DNA of 64,000 nt from an uncultured Alistipes sp. (lineage in GTDB: Bacteria > Bacteroidota > Bacteroidia > Bacteroidales > Rikenellaceae): NCBI GenBank assembly GCA_900546065.1, contig URBK01000004.1:77272-141271 (forward strand), in the 5' to 3' direction. The position numbers and the translations under genes were made by a program. The notes beneath the pieces were generated by a model. It made no database searches and was not told the DNA's origin. It was given only the letters and a program-made list of their open reading frames with translations. How positions within the stretch are numbered: the first letter of the stretch is position 1; every line of letters starts with the position of its first letter. Positions 17,427 through 25,328 of this stretch are shown one piece after another.

Positions 17427-17537
17427 ACGGTTGGGGCTCAAGGGCGTCTCTTTGGTCTCCGGCTGAACTCAAACCTTTGTTTGCCAGATGTTTGTATATC
17501 CGTATCGATATGGCGCTATTACTCGTTCCATTATATG

Positions 17538-17596
17538 AACTAAATTTTTTAGTTATAAAACTACATAAAATAGTTGCTCGTGAATATTTTTTAGTT
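17538..17596 (+). promoter_or_regulatory. three BlaI-type operator sites at exact 21-bp spacing
   Basis: Two 17-bp palindromes of the form AACTA-N7-TAGTT lie at 17538-17554 and 17559-17575. A third TAGTT half-site at 17592-17596 keeps the same 21-bp register; its left half (GTGAA) is degenerate. TAGTT therefore recurs at 17550, 17571 and 17592. The second site overlaps the -33 TTG (17574-17576) and the third abuts the -7 box. BlaI-family dimers bind such palindromes and would block polymerase here. Confidence 0.75.
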
Positions 17597-17603
17597 ATCT
17601 TTG
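17596..17603 (+). promoter_or_regulatory. -7 box (TATCTTTG) for blaI-M56
   Basis: TATCTTTG with TTG at 17574-17576 (spacer 19 bp) is a good Bacteroidetes promoter. Its first T is the last base of the third operator half-site. Confidence 0.7.
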
Positions 17604-17768
17604 TGGTGTGCAAGCCGTGAAACTGCCGGCAGCGAGGGTGCAAACGATCCCATGACGGAGGGGCAGACGATACCTTGATGGGGGGCAGACTATATCTTGA
17701 TGGGTGGAAAGCAAGCAGTTGATAATCACGGTGCAAATATAAGGTGTAAATATAAAAATGATCGAACG

Positions 17769-18134
17769 ATGGAAAAACTCACACGCCGCGAAGAGGAGCT
17801 GATGCGATGCTTCTGGAGCCACGGGCCTCTGTTTGTCCGCGAGCTTGTTGATCTGGCGCCCGAGCCGAAGCCCCATTTCAATACTATCTCGACGATGGTG
17901 CGGGGTCTTGAGGCCAAGGGTTATGTCGGGCACAAATCCTTCGGCAACACCTACCAATACTATCCGCTTGTGGACGAGCAGGCCTTCTCGCGCCGCACTC
18001 TGGGCAGTGTCATAGACCGTTATTTCAAACATTCGAGTCTGGGTGCCGTCTCGGCTCTGGTCGAGGAGGAGCGCCTCTCGGTAGCGGATCTGCGCGAGCT
18101 GATCGACCGCATAGAGAATCAAAACAACGGATGA
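17769..18134 (+). CDS. BlaI/MecI/CopY family repressor
   Basis: 121 aa from MEKLTRREEELMRCFW. The winged helix (PHFNTISTMVRGLEAKGYVGHKSFGNTYQYYPLV) and C-terminal dimerisation helices are typical of BlaI-type repressors, which are inactivated when a partner M56 protease is triggered by its sensor. The M56 gene begins 1 bp after the stop. Three operator-like sites lie over the promoter, so autoregulation is likely. An open extension from 17697 runs through the leader repeats and is not used. Confidence 0.93.
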   Translation: MEKLTRREEELMRCFWSHGPLFVRELVDLAPEPKPHFNTISTMVRGLEAKGYVGHKSFGNTYQYYPLVDEQAFSRRTLGSVIDRYFKHSSLGAVSALVEEERLSVADLRELIDRIENQNNG

Positions 18135-18135
18135 G

Positions 18136-20871
18136 ATGATGTCGGAATTCCTTACATACAGCCTGAGAACGGGCGCCTGCATCGCGGTCTTCTATCTGTT
18201 TTTCAAGTTGCTGCTGAGCCGTGAGACTTTCCATGCCTTCAACCGCGCGCTGGTGTTGGCGGCGACGGCCGTGTCGTTCGTGCTGCCGTTGTGCGTGATA
18301 ACCGTACAGCGCACGCTCCCCGCCCGGGAGACGGTCTCAACCTCCGACGAATATCCATATCCCGCGTATGCGGATATCGTTACGCCTGCGGCAGATACTT
18401 CAACGGATGCTCCGGCCGGGGGCTCACTCTCTGCCGCCCGTGTGATGGCCGCGTCGGCGACGCCCCTGCCCGAAGAGACGGTCGCGCCCGAATCCGAAGA
18501 GACGGTTATGCCCGAGCCCGAAGGGATGGTTTCACCCCTGACAGAAGAGGATATATTGTCGGATCACGCATCTGCGGAGAGTGTGGCGGCCGTACAGCCC
18601 TCTGTCTCGGAGGCTGTCGAGACGTCGCGCGGTGTGGAGATACCGTGGCGGCAGATTGGAATCGTGATATATCTGGCCGGGGTTGCGGCCGTTATATTTG
18701 TTACGGTGCGCTCGATCGTCGGGCTGCACAGACTTATGCGCCGCGGCCGCTGCGAGCGGCTCGATGACGGCACGACGCTCGTGCGCATGGATGAGAATGT
18801 CGCACCCATAAGCTGGTGCCGCAATATCGTGATCTCGGAGCGGGACCTTCGGGAGAACGGCGCGGCGATCCTTGCACACGAACGTGCGCACGTACGTCTG
18901 CACCACTCGCTGGACCTGCTGCTGGTCGACCTTGCGGGTGCGGTGCAGTGGTTCAACCCCGCGATGTGGCTTTTGCGCCGCGATCTGCGGGCCATACACG
19001 AATACGAGGCCGACGCCGCCGTCATTGCCAGCGGCGTGGATGCCCGAAGCTACCAGTTGCTATTAATAAGGAAAGCTGTCGGCGGGAGGTGGTACTCAAT
19101 AGCCAACAGCTTTAATCACAGTAAACTTAAAAACCGTATTACCATGATGTTACGTGAAAAATCGTCGCGGCGGACACGGGCGCGCGCCCTTCTGCTGCTG
19201 CCGCTTGCGGGCCTTGCGCTCGGAGCCTTTGCCAAGACAGTCTATGTCCGTCCGGAGGACAAAGTTACAAAAGAATTTTCGGAAAATCAGCTGTCGGAGA
19301 CGCAAATTGTATCCGACATGGAGTCTGCTGCCGGGAGCCGTATCGGGATGCCGCGCGGCGGGGGCGATGATGCCACGGTCGTTGCGGGCGATACGATCCG
19401 CCGCGGCGAGATGCCCAAGACCCGCGACTGGGATTCGCTGTCGGAGCAGGAGCGCGAACGCATAAGAAAGTACTTCGAGAGCGACGAGTGGAAGGCTAGG
19501 GCCGAGGAGCTGGAGAAGATGGGCGAATACTTCGAGAGCGACGAGTGGAAACAGAAGATGCAGGAGATAGAGGAGTCGGGCAAGAAGATGGAGGAGTATT
19601 TCAACAGCGACGAGTGGAAGGCCAATGTCAAGAAGCTGGAGAATATGGACGAATACTTCAACAGCGACGAGTGGAAACAGAAGATGCAGGAGATAGAGGA
19701 GTCGAGCAAGAAGCTGGAGGAGTATTTCAACAGCGAGGAGTGGAAGGCCAATGCCCGAGAGATGGAGAAGATGGGCGAATACTTCGAGAGCGACGAGTGG
19801 AAGCAGAAGATTCAGGAGATAGAGGATTCGGGCAAGGAGCTGGAGGAGTATTTCAACAGCGACGAGTGGAAGGAGTACCGGAAGAATCACCCGGATAGCG
19901 ACACGATACGCCTTAAAGACGGTACGATCATTATCAACAACAGCATCGTCAGTGACGGCCGTCCGACGCTCGGCGCGATCCGCACCGAGGACGGGCGTGT
20001 GATCATCAGCGACAACTGGGGCGATTCGCTCTCGCCCGAGGAGCGCGAGCGGCTGAAGGAGTTCTTCGAGAGCGACGAGTGGCAGAAGGCGCAGGCGAAG
20101 CTGAAGGAGATGGGTGACTATTTCAGCAGCGACGACTGGATTGAGAACAGCAAGGAGCTGGAGAAGATAGGCGAATACTTCAACAGCGACGAATGGCGCG
20201 AGGCGTGGAAGCATGCCGGGCAGGCGGCCTCGAGCGGCGACGACGCCTACTTTCAGAGCGACGAGTGGAAGACGATAAAGGGAAAACTCGACGCATGGCG
20301 TGCGGTGCGTGCCGGTAAGCAGAGTGCATATATTCAGAAGCAGCAGCAGGATGTTGAGCGCTGGCGTCAGGACCGTATGGAGGCGATAGATTCGTGGCAG
20401 CAGGGCCGTATGGATGCGATAGAGTCGATGCGCGAGAACCGCATGCAGGCGGCGGAGAGCATGCAGCAGAAGCGCTTGCAGGATGCAGAGGGGAAGCAAT
20501 ATACCCGTGAGGAGCTTGCGGATGCCAAGAGCGGCATACATCAGGCGGCGTACGAGGCCAAGAAACAGGCTATGGATGAGGCCTACAAGGCCAAGAAGGA
20601 TGCCCAGCAGACAGCTTTCGAGGCGCGCAGGGATGCCCAGCAGCAGGCTGCCCGGATGCGGCAGAGCATACAGACCAACATAGCCGACGCGCAGCGTCAG
20701 ATCGCTGCGGCTCAGGAGGATATACAACAATCGGGCGACAATGACCGCCGCATTAAGCGCGAGATGAAGAAGACCCAGCGCGAGATGGATAAGACCCATA
20801 AGGAGATGTCTCGTGCGCGTGAGGAGATCGAGCAGGCACGTTTGGCCGAGCAGCCCTACGCCGGCATATAG
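18136..20871 (+). CDS. M56 (BlaR1-like) protease with eleven YFxSDEWK repeats
   Basis: 911 aa, against about 350-600 for most M56 proteins. Membrane helices lie at roughly 14-32 and 38-58, then an acidic PEET/PESEE-rich loop to ~175, a helix at ~177-197, the zinc motif HERAH (248-252) with EYEADAAV further on, and a fourth helix at ~350-368 (RALLLLPLAGLALG). The rest, likely periplasmic as in BlaR1 sensors, holds eleven YF[E/N]SDEWK repeats (~446-712), in the first part alternating 19 and 23 residues, then a Gln/Arg/Ala-rich coiled coil to the end. The start could also be the second Met. Confidence 0.88.
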   Translation: MMSEFLTYSLRTGACIAVFYLFFKLLLSRETFHAFNRALVLAATAVSFVLPLCVITVQRTLPARETVSTSDEYPYPAYADIVTPAADTSTDAPAGGSLSAARVMAASATPLPEETVAPESEETVMPEPEGMVSPLTEEDILSDHASAESVAAVQPSVSEAVETSRGVEIPWRQIGIVIYLAGVAAVIFVTVRSIVGLHRLMRRGRCERLDDGTTLVRMDENVAPISWCRNIVISERDLRENGAAILAHERAHVRLHHSLDLLLVDLAGAVQWFNPAMWLLRRDLRAIHEYEADAAVIASGVDARSYQLLLIRKAVGGRWYSIANSFNHSKLKNRITMMLREKSSRRTRARALLLLPLAGLALGAFAKTVYVRPEDKVTKEFSENQLSETQIVSDMESAAGSRIGMPRGGGDDATVVAGDTIRRGEMPKTRDWDSLSEQERERIRKYFESDEWKARAEELEKMGEYFESDEWKQKMQEIEESGKKMEEYFNSDEWKANVKKLENMDEYFNSDEWKQKMQEIEESSKKLEEYFNSEEWKANAREMEKMGEYFESDEWKQKIQEIEDSGKELEEYFNSDEWKEYRKNHPDSDTIRLKDGTIIINNSIVSDGRPTLGAIRTEDGRVIISDNWGDSLSPEERERLKEFFESDEWQKAQAKLKEMGDYFSSDDWIENSKELEKIGEYFNSDEWREAWKHAGQAASSGDDAYFQSDEWKTIKGKLDAWRAVRAGKQSAYIQKQQQDVERWRQDRMEAIDSWQQGRMDAIESMRENRMQAAESMQQKRLQDAEGKQYTREELADAKSGIHQAAYEAKKQAMDEAYKAKKDAQQTAFEARRDAQQQAARMRQSIQTNIADAQRQIAAAQEDIQQSGDNDRRIKREMKKTQREMDKTHKEMSRAREEIEQARLAEQPYAGI
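19471..20273 (+). repeat. in-gene tandem repeat array encoding YFxSDEWK units
   Basis: Eleven imperfect copies within the M56 gene. The first six form three 126-bp (42-residue) higher-order units, each a 19-residue plus a 23-residue repeat; an insert of about 50 residues (TIRLKDGTIIINNSIV...) separates copy 7 from copy 8; the last four are more diverged. Nucleotide identity between the early copies is high, so copy number may vary between strains. Confidence 0.9.
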
Positions 20872-20878
20872 CCGTTGC

Positions 20879-20957
20879 GGGTGCGGCCTCGATACCAAAA
20901 ATACCATAAGCATTCAACATATACCCAAGAGGGGACGGCCGAGCCGCACCCCTTTTT
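20879..20957 (+). terminator. possible terminator after the M56 gene
   Basis: GGGTGCGGC (20879-20887) can pair with GCCGCACCC (20943-20951), followed by CTTTTTG, but the loop is 55 nt. A smaller AGGGG/CCCCT pairing inside is an alternative. Confidence 0.4.
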
Positions 20958-21080
20958 GTGCTTTGCGTGCGTGGTGCGGGCGGAGCGGGAAGGACGGTAA
21001 GTTTGCGCGAGGATAACTATACGGTAGCGTGTGGAGAGGTGTGGCGTGGCCGAAGGTTATGTTTTCTCGAATTTTATGTG

Positions 21081-21088
21081 TAAATTTG
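21081..21088 (+). promoter_or_regulatory. -7 box (TAAATTTG) for prfA
   Basis: TAAATTTG 36 bp before the prfA ATG. The preceding GAATTTTATG is shared with the promoter before rpsH. Confidence 0.6.
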
Positions 21089-21124
21089 CGGTGCAAAATC
21101 CGAAACTGTAGAAATTACCCGCTT

Positions 21125-22210
21125 ATGGCAGACAATTCGATACTTACGCGCCTCGACGGCCTCAAGCTCAAATACGAGGAGATGGGACAGAAGCTCACCG
21201 ACCCCGAGGTTATAGCCGACGTCAAGCAGTTCGTCCAGCTGAACAAGGAGTACAAGGAGCTGGAGCCCATCATCGAGACATCGGAGCGTTACCGCACGGC
21301 GCTGGCCAATCTGGCCGAGGCGAAGGATGTGCTGGTTAACGACAAGGACGACGAGATGCGCGAGATGGCGCGCGGCGAGATTGCGGAGCTGGAGCCCGCC
21401 ATCGCCAAGATGGAGGAGCAGATCAAGCTGCTGCTCATACCGAAGGACCCGCAGGACGAGAAGAATGCCATCATGGAGATCCGCGGCGGCACGGGCGGTG
21501 ACGAGGCTGCGCTGTTTGCGGGCGACCTGCTGCGCATGTACACCAAGTATATCGAGTCGAAGGGTTGGAAGTACGAGATAACCTCCTTCTCGGAGGGTGC
21601 CGCGGGCGGATACAAGGAGGTCGTGATGAAGGTGACGGGACAGAACGTCTACGGCACGCTCAAGTACGAGTCGGGCGTTCACCGCGTGCAGCGTGTGCCC
21701 CAGACCGAGACTCAGGGCCGTGTCCACACCTCGGCGGCATCGGTAGCGGTGCTTCCCGAAGCCGAGGAGTTCGACGTCGAGATCTCGATGAACGATATAC
21801 GCAAGGATATATTCTGCGCCTCGGGTCCGGGCGGACAGTCGGTCAACACGACCTACTCGGCCATACGACTGACCCACATACCGACGGGTATCGTCGTGCA
21901 GTGTCAGGATCAGAAGTCGCAGTTGAAGAACTTCGACAAGGCCTTTGCGGAGCTGCGTACGCGCGTCTTCAACCTCGAGTACTCGAAGTATCTTGACGAG
22001 ATCGCCTCGAAGCGCAAGACGATGGTCTCGACGGGTGACCGCTCGGCCAAGATCCGCACCTACAACTATCCTCAGGGACGTATTACCGACCACCGCATAA
22101 ACTATACGATCTATAACCTCTCGGCCTTCATGGACGGCGACATACAGGACTGCATCGACCACCTTATCGTTGCCGAGAACGCCGAGCGCCTGAAGGAGAG
22201 CGAGCTTTGA
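21125..22210 (+). CDS. prfA: peptide chain release factor 1
   Basis: 361 aa from MADNSILTRLDGLKLKYEEM. The GGQ motif is at 236-238 (SGPGGQSVNTT) and the RF1-type anticodon tripeptide PxT is PQT at 192-194, which assigns it to RF1 (UAA/UAG) rather than RF2. The open frame to 21029 adds 32 codons that cross the promoter, so the ATG at 21125 is used. Stands alone with its own promoter and terminator. Confidence 0.95.
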   Translation: MADNSILTRLDGLKLKYEEMGQKLTDPEVIADVKQFVQLNKEYKELEPIIETSERYRTALANLAEAKDVLVNDKDDEMREMARGEIAELEPAIAKMEEQIKLLLIPKDPQDEKNAIMEIRGGTGGDEAALFAGDLLRMYTKYIESKGWKYEITSFSEGAAGGYKEVVMKVTGQNVYGTLKYESGVHRVQRVPQTETQGRVHTSAASVAVLPEAEEFDVEISMNDIRKDIFCASGPGGQSVNTTYSAIRLTHIPTGIVVQCQDQKSQLKNFDKAFAELRTRVFNLEYSKYLDEIASKRKTMVSTGDRSAKIRTYNYPQGRITDHRINYTIYNLSAFMDGDIQDCIDHLIVAENAERLKESEL

Positions 22211-22246
22211 TATTCGGGGTGGGGCGTGACAAGTCCTTTGTAGTAT

Positions 22247-22284
22247 AGAGCGGCGGAGTCTGAAAAGCTTCGCCGCTCTGTTTT
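22247..22284 (+). terminator. prfA terminator
   Basis: Stem AGAGCGGCGGAG (22247-22258) with CTTCGCCGCTCT (22268-22279), one G-T pair, 9-nt loop, followed by GTTTT. Confidence 0.8.
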
Positions 22285-22314
22285 GTATGTAGCGCAGCCG
22301 CTGCGGTACGCATG

Positions 22315-22361
22315 AAAAGCAGATCCGCCGTACACGTATTTCGCGTGTGCGGCGGATCTGC
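22315..22361 (-). terminator. terminator of the SQR-like gene (minus strand)
   Basis: 18-bp stem (22319-22336 with 22344-22361, one G-T pair) and a 7-nt loop. Read on the minus strand it is followed by TTTT (22315-22318). It ends 21 bp beyond the stop of the flavoprotein gene. Confidence 0.8.
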
Positions 22362-22382
22362 CTTTATGACTTGGCTCCGAGG

Positions 22383-23765
22383 TCAGAAGTCGCGTCCCTT
22401 GAGCATCATGTGGAAGTAGAATGGCTTGAGGATATATACCTTGAGTATCCATGCCACCCACTGCTCCTTCGACATGTCGAAGAGCGAGAAGGGGAACGAG
22501 ATCTTGGGGTTCTTGTCGTAGTCGAACTCGCACAGCAGCACATGTCCGTAGTCGGTGACTATGGGGCATGCGGCATATCCGTCGTATATGGCCTCGGGGC
22601 GGCGTCCCTCCATCGTGGCTATGAGGTTCTCGACGGCTATGGGTACCTGCTTGCGTACGGCGGCCGAGGTCTTGCTCGTGGGTATGCCGGCGCAGTCGCC
22701 CAGCGAGATGATGTTGGGGTATGTCTTGTGGATGAGGGTCTGCTGGTCGACCATGGCCCAGCCGTCGGCGGCGAGTTTGCCCTCGGTCCAGCTCAGGCCC
22801 GACTCGCGCACGAAGTCGGGGGCCGACTGCGGCGCCATGAAGTGCATGAAGTCGTAATCCTCGGTGAAAGGGGTCGAGGTCTTCTGCCCGTCTACGGTGG
22901 TTATACGCTCGAAGTAGGCGCGCTTGGCGTGGGTGTCGATACCCTTGAGGCGCACTTCGGTCTCGACGGGGATGTTGCGCTCGCGGTAGATCTCCTCGAG
23001 GCGGGTGGTGAAGTATGGCACGTCGTAGAGCTGCGTCTCGGCCGTGTAGTATGTCATGTCGAGACGGTCGGTGGTGCCGTTCTTGCGAGCGTTGTCCCAC
23101 GAGAGCAGGCATATCTTCTTGGGAGCGCCGCCGCACTTGTGCTTGGTGTAGGTGTCGCAGAAGATGCCGCGGCCGCCCTTCTCGGCGAACTCCTTCATCG
23201 CGGGCCATGTGAGCTGCGCGCCGCGGTGGTCGTAGATGCTGTGGGCGTTGCCCGCGCCGAGTGTGTCGAGCGAGATACCCTCGACCTTGTCCCAGTTGAT
23301 CTGTATGCCGGGCACCAGCACAAGATAATCGTAATCGAGGATGCCGCTGCGAAGGGTCTCGACGCGGTTCTGTGCGGGGTGTACGAGCGTTACCGAGTCC
23401 TTGATCCACTTGACATCGTCGGGCATGCACTCATCCTGCGGTTTCCATACGTCGTCGGCGCCGTATACACCTCCGGCAATAAGGGTGAATCCTGGCTGGT
23501 AGTACTGACGGTCGCTGGGGTCGATGATGGTTATGTCGGGGTTCTTGAGCAGGCGCTTGAGGCGTGCTGCCATGCTTATACCCGCTGCGCCGCCGCCGAT
23601 GATGACTATGCGTCCGCGGGCGTTGCTCTTGGCGGCGTATGCCTTGTCGGTGCCGAGCATGACGAAGGCGCCGGCTACGGCCATCAACTGAAGAAATTGG
23701 GCACGCGTGATGACGCCGTCACGCTCCATGCGTTTAAGCTGTTTCTCGAAGTTGAGTTCTGACAT
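22383..23765 (-). CDS. FAD-dependent oxidoreductase, sulfide:quinone oxidoreductase-like
   Basis: 460 aa. A hydrophobic segment at ~24-38 (FLQLMAVAGAFVMLG) may tether or export it. The FAD-binding GGGAAG is at 57-62, and the second dinucleotide region has PNIISLGDCAGIPTSKT. KCGGAPKKICLLSW resembles the SQR segment around a redox Cys, and the C-terminal amphipathic, aromatic-rich tail (WILKVYILKPFYFHMML) fits membrane quinone access. SQRs oxidise sulfide and reduce quinone; NADH dehydrogenase II or another disulfide flavoprotein is the alternative. Single gene with its own promoter. Confidence 0.8.
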   Translation of the reverse strand: MSELNFEKQLKRMERDGVITRAQFLQLMAVAGAFVMLGTDKAYAAKSNARGRIVIIGGGAAGISMAARLKRLLKNPDITIIDPSDRQYYQPGFTLIAGGVYGADDVWKPQDECMPDDVKWIKDSVTLVHPAQNRVETLRSGILDYDYLVLVPGIQINWDKVEGISLDTLGAGNAHSIYDHRGAQLTWPAMKEFAEKGGRGIFCDTYTKHKCGGAPKKICLLSWDNARKNGTTDRLDMTYYTAETQLYDVPYFTTRLEEIYRERNIPVETEVRLKGIDTHAKRAYFERITTVDGQKTSTPFTEDYDFMHFMAPQSAPDFVRESGLSWTEGKLAADGWAMVDQQTLIHKTYPNIISLGDCAGIPTSKTSAAVRKQVPIAVENLIATMEGRRPEAIYDGYAACPIVTDYGHVLLCEFDYDKNPKISFPFSLFDMSKEQWVAWILKVYILKPFYFHMMLKGRDF

Positions 23766-23840
23766 TGTCTTGAATGGGTAGTAAATGTGTTAAATGTAGG
23801 AAGCAGCGCTCGACGGAGCCTCTGCAACGGATGTTGGGGA

Positions 23841-23848
23841 CAAATATA
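23841..23848 (-). promoter_or_regulatory. -7 box (TATATTTG) for the SQR-like gene
   Basis: TATATTTG on the minus strand, 75 bp before the ATG. Confidence 0.6.
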
Positions 23849-23956
23849 CGAAAAGACGGGGGCAGATGCAAATCGAAAGATCAGGTTTTTCGAGGCTGCA
23901 GTCGTCTGAAAGGTCGGTTTTGGGCGGATTGATTGTTGAAAAGAGTTTTGATTTGT

Positions 23957-23964
23957 TATATTTG
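23957..23964 (+). promoter_or_regulatory. -7 box (TATATTTG) for the NigD-like gene
   Basis: TATATTTG with a TTG at 23936-23938 (spacer 18 bp), about 97 bp before the lipoprotein ATG. Confidence 0.6.
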
Positions 23965-24061
23965 TCGCGTCATACGTCGCGGGGTGTCATACCAAATCGG
24001 GCGGATTAACCGTTTGTGACGTATGAAGATTGAGTGAGAATATCGATAAACAGACCGAAAT

Positions 24062-24778
24062 ATGAAAAGACAGCTTTTTTCCCTATGCCTGCTGATGGCG
24101 GCGACCGTTATGTTGGGCTCGTGCACCAAGAGTAACGAGACCACCTTCATCTATGAGAAACTCTTTACGGCGCGGGTGTTGGATCCCTATACCTGCTATT
24201 TTGTCGATGACGACGGCAAAAAATATCTCTGCCTGACCTCGATGGAGACCATCAACAGCGCTATGAACCGCCCGCTGCTCAACAAGGAGCGTGTCTATGC
24301 TCGCATTCTGGGCTCGTCGAAGGCCGTGTCGGATGAATATGTTTCGGGTTTCGATCTGGGCTGGATGATGCTGCCCGTTTCGGAGAAGATAACGGACATG
24401 CCGGCCGACGGCGACACCTCTGCGGCCGGAGAGGATGCCCTGACGGTTCAGGTTTGCGAACTTGGGGGCGGATATATCAACCTTATGGTCCAGTACTATT
24501 CGGACGGGCGGACGGAGCATAAGTTCACGCTCTACCGTATCGAGGACAAGACGCACCCCGAATACAAGGCAGGCTACGGACTCTACGAGCTGCGGCACGA
24601 TGCGCGCGGCGACAGCGGCCGCGGCGTCCTGAGTAACGTCCTCTGCTTCAAGATGGACGCTTCGGAGTATGACAAGGGTGCCATTATCCTCATTCCCGAC
24701 GGCGAGACGGGCAATACGAAGGTTGAGGTCGAGGCCAACCGCGACATGCAGCGCGTGGTGGATATAATCAACGAGTAA
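24062..24778 (+). CDS. NigD-like lipoprotein
   Basis: 238 aa. The lipobox MLGSC puts the lipidated Cys at residue 21. The body has two beta-rich halves, the second ending KFTLYRIEDK...YGLYELRHDARGD...VLCFKMDAS, as in NigD-like proteins of Bacteroidales. Probably anchored to the outer or inner membrane facing the periplasm. The family's role is unknown; the name comes from a bacteriocin-linked operon, and no bacteriocin genes are nearby. Monocistronic with a terminator. Confidence 0.82.
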   Translation: MKRQLFSLCLLMAATVMLGSCTKSNETTFIYEKLFTARVLDPYTCYFVDDDGKKYLCLTSMETINSAMNRPLLNKERVYARILGSSKAVSDEYVSGFDLGWMMLPVSEKITDMPADGDTSAAGEDALTVQVCELGGGYINLMVQYYSDGRTEHKFTLYRIEDKTHPEYKAGYGLYELRHDARGDSGRGVLSNVLCFKMDASEYDKGAIILIPDGETGNTKVEVEANRDMQRVVDIINE

Positions 24779-24799
24779 CGTTGGCGTGTCAGCGCGGCG

Positions 24800-24836
24800 G
24801 AGTCCGGAATCCTAAGAGGGGGTTCCGGACTCTTTT
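24800..24836 (+). terminator. terminator after the NigD-like gene
   Basis: GAGTCCGGAATCC (24800-24812) pairs with GGTTCCGGACTC (24821-24832) with one bulge, followed by TTTT. Confidence 0.8.
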
Positions 24837-24955
24837 CGTGTGTGGGTGGATGGAGGTACTGTTTTTGCATGGATACGGATATTGAAGCTGCCATGCCGGC
24901 ACGAAGGGTCGGATGTGGCCGCGAAGAAGTGTTTGCATGTAAAAATTTTGTGCCT

Positions 24956-25207
24956 ATGTTTTTCCTTTGGTATCTGCTGATCGGCCTGCTGTCGGGCTGG
25001 ATCGCAAACATGATCGTACGTGGCGGCGGCGCCGGACTTCTGGTCAATCTCATCGTGGGACTTATCGGCGGCCTTCTGGGCGGCTGGATCTTCTCATGGT
25101 TCGGCATCATCGCCGTCGGGACGATAGGCAGCATCCTTACCTCGGTCGCGGGTGCCGTTATCCTGCTGTGGATCGCGGCGCTGATACGCCCCGACAAGGG
25201 CCATTGA
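24956..25207 (+). CDS. GlsB/YeaQ/YmgE family small membrane protein
   Basis: 83 aa from MFFLWYLLIGLLSGWIANMI. Three hydrophobic helices with many glycines (VNLIVGLIGGLLGGWIFSWFGI, TSVAGAVILLWIAALI) match the transglycosylase-associated/GlsB stress membrane family, which has no demonstrated enzymatic activity. An extension from 24842 has no membrane or family character, so the ATG at 24956 is preferred. No clear operon partner. Confidence 0.85.
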   Translation: MFFLWYLLIGLLSGWIANMIVRGGGAGLLVNLIVGLIGGLLGGWIFSWFGIIAVGTIGSILTSVAGAVILLWIAALIRPDKGH

Positions 25208-25274
25208 CGACGTCGGCGGCCGTGCGCGGGTAAAAAGATCCGCCCGGCGACTTGTCTGCGTGCGCCGCTTTGCG

Positions 25275-25282
25275 TATTTTTG
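25275..25282 (+). promoter_or_regulatory. -7 box (TATTTTTG) for the GH38-like gene
   Basis: TATTTTTG with a TTG at 25252-25254 (spacer 20 bp), 46 bp before the ATG at 25329. Confidence 0.6.
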
Positions 25283-25328
25283 GGGTGGCAATGCGGGCAC
25301 ACGTACTGTGTACCCCGCCGCTCCGAAT

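Larger units (their letters stand above)
17369..17768. other. 400-bp regulatory intergenic region
   Basis: It holds the terminator of the RelA/SpoT operon (17389-17426), the operator array and promoter of the BlaI/M56 pair (17538-17603), and a leader of about 160 nt. In the leader, GGGGCAGAC-N6-CTTGATG occurs twice with a 22-bp period (from 17660 and 17682). No gene is supported. Confidence 0.75.

Noticed and set aside
19150..20913. 587-codon minus-strand open frame opposite the M56 repeats
   Set aside because: It is the complement of the GAC/GAG-rich repeat codons, giving artificial Leu/Val repeats; the plus strand has the zinc motif and membrane helices.
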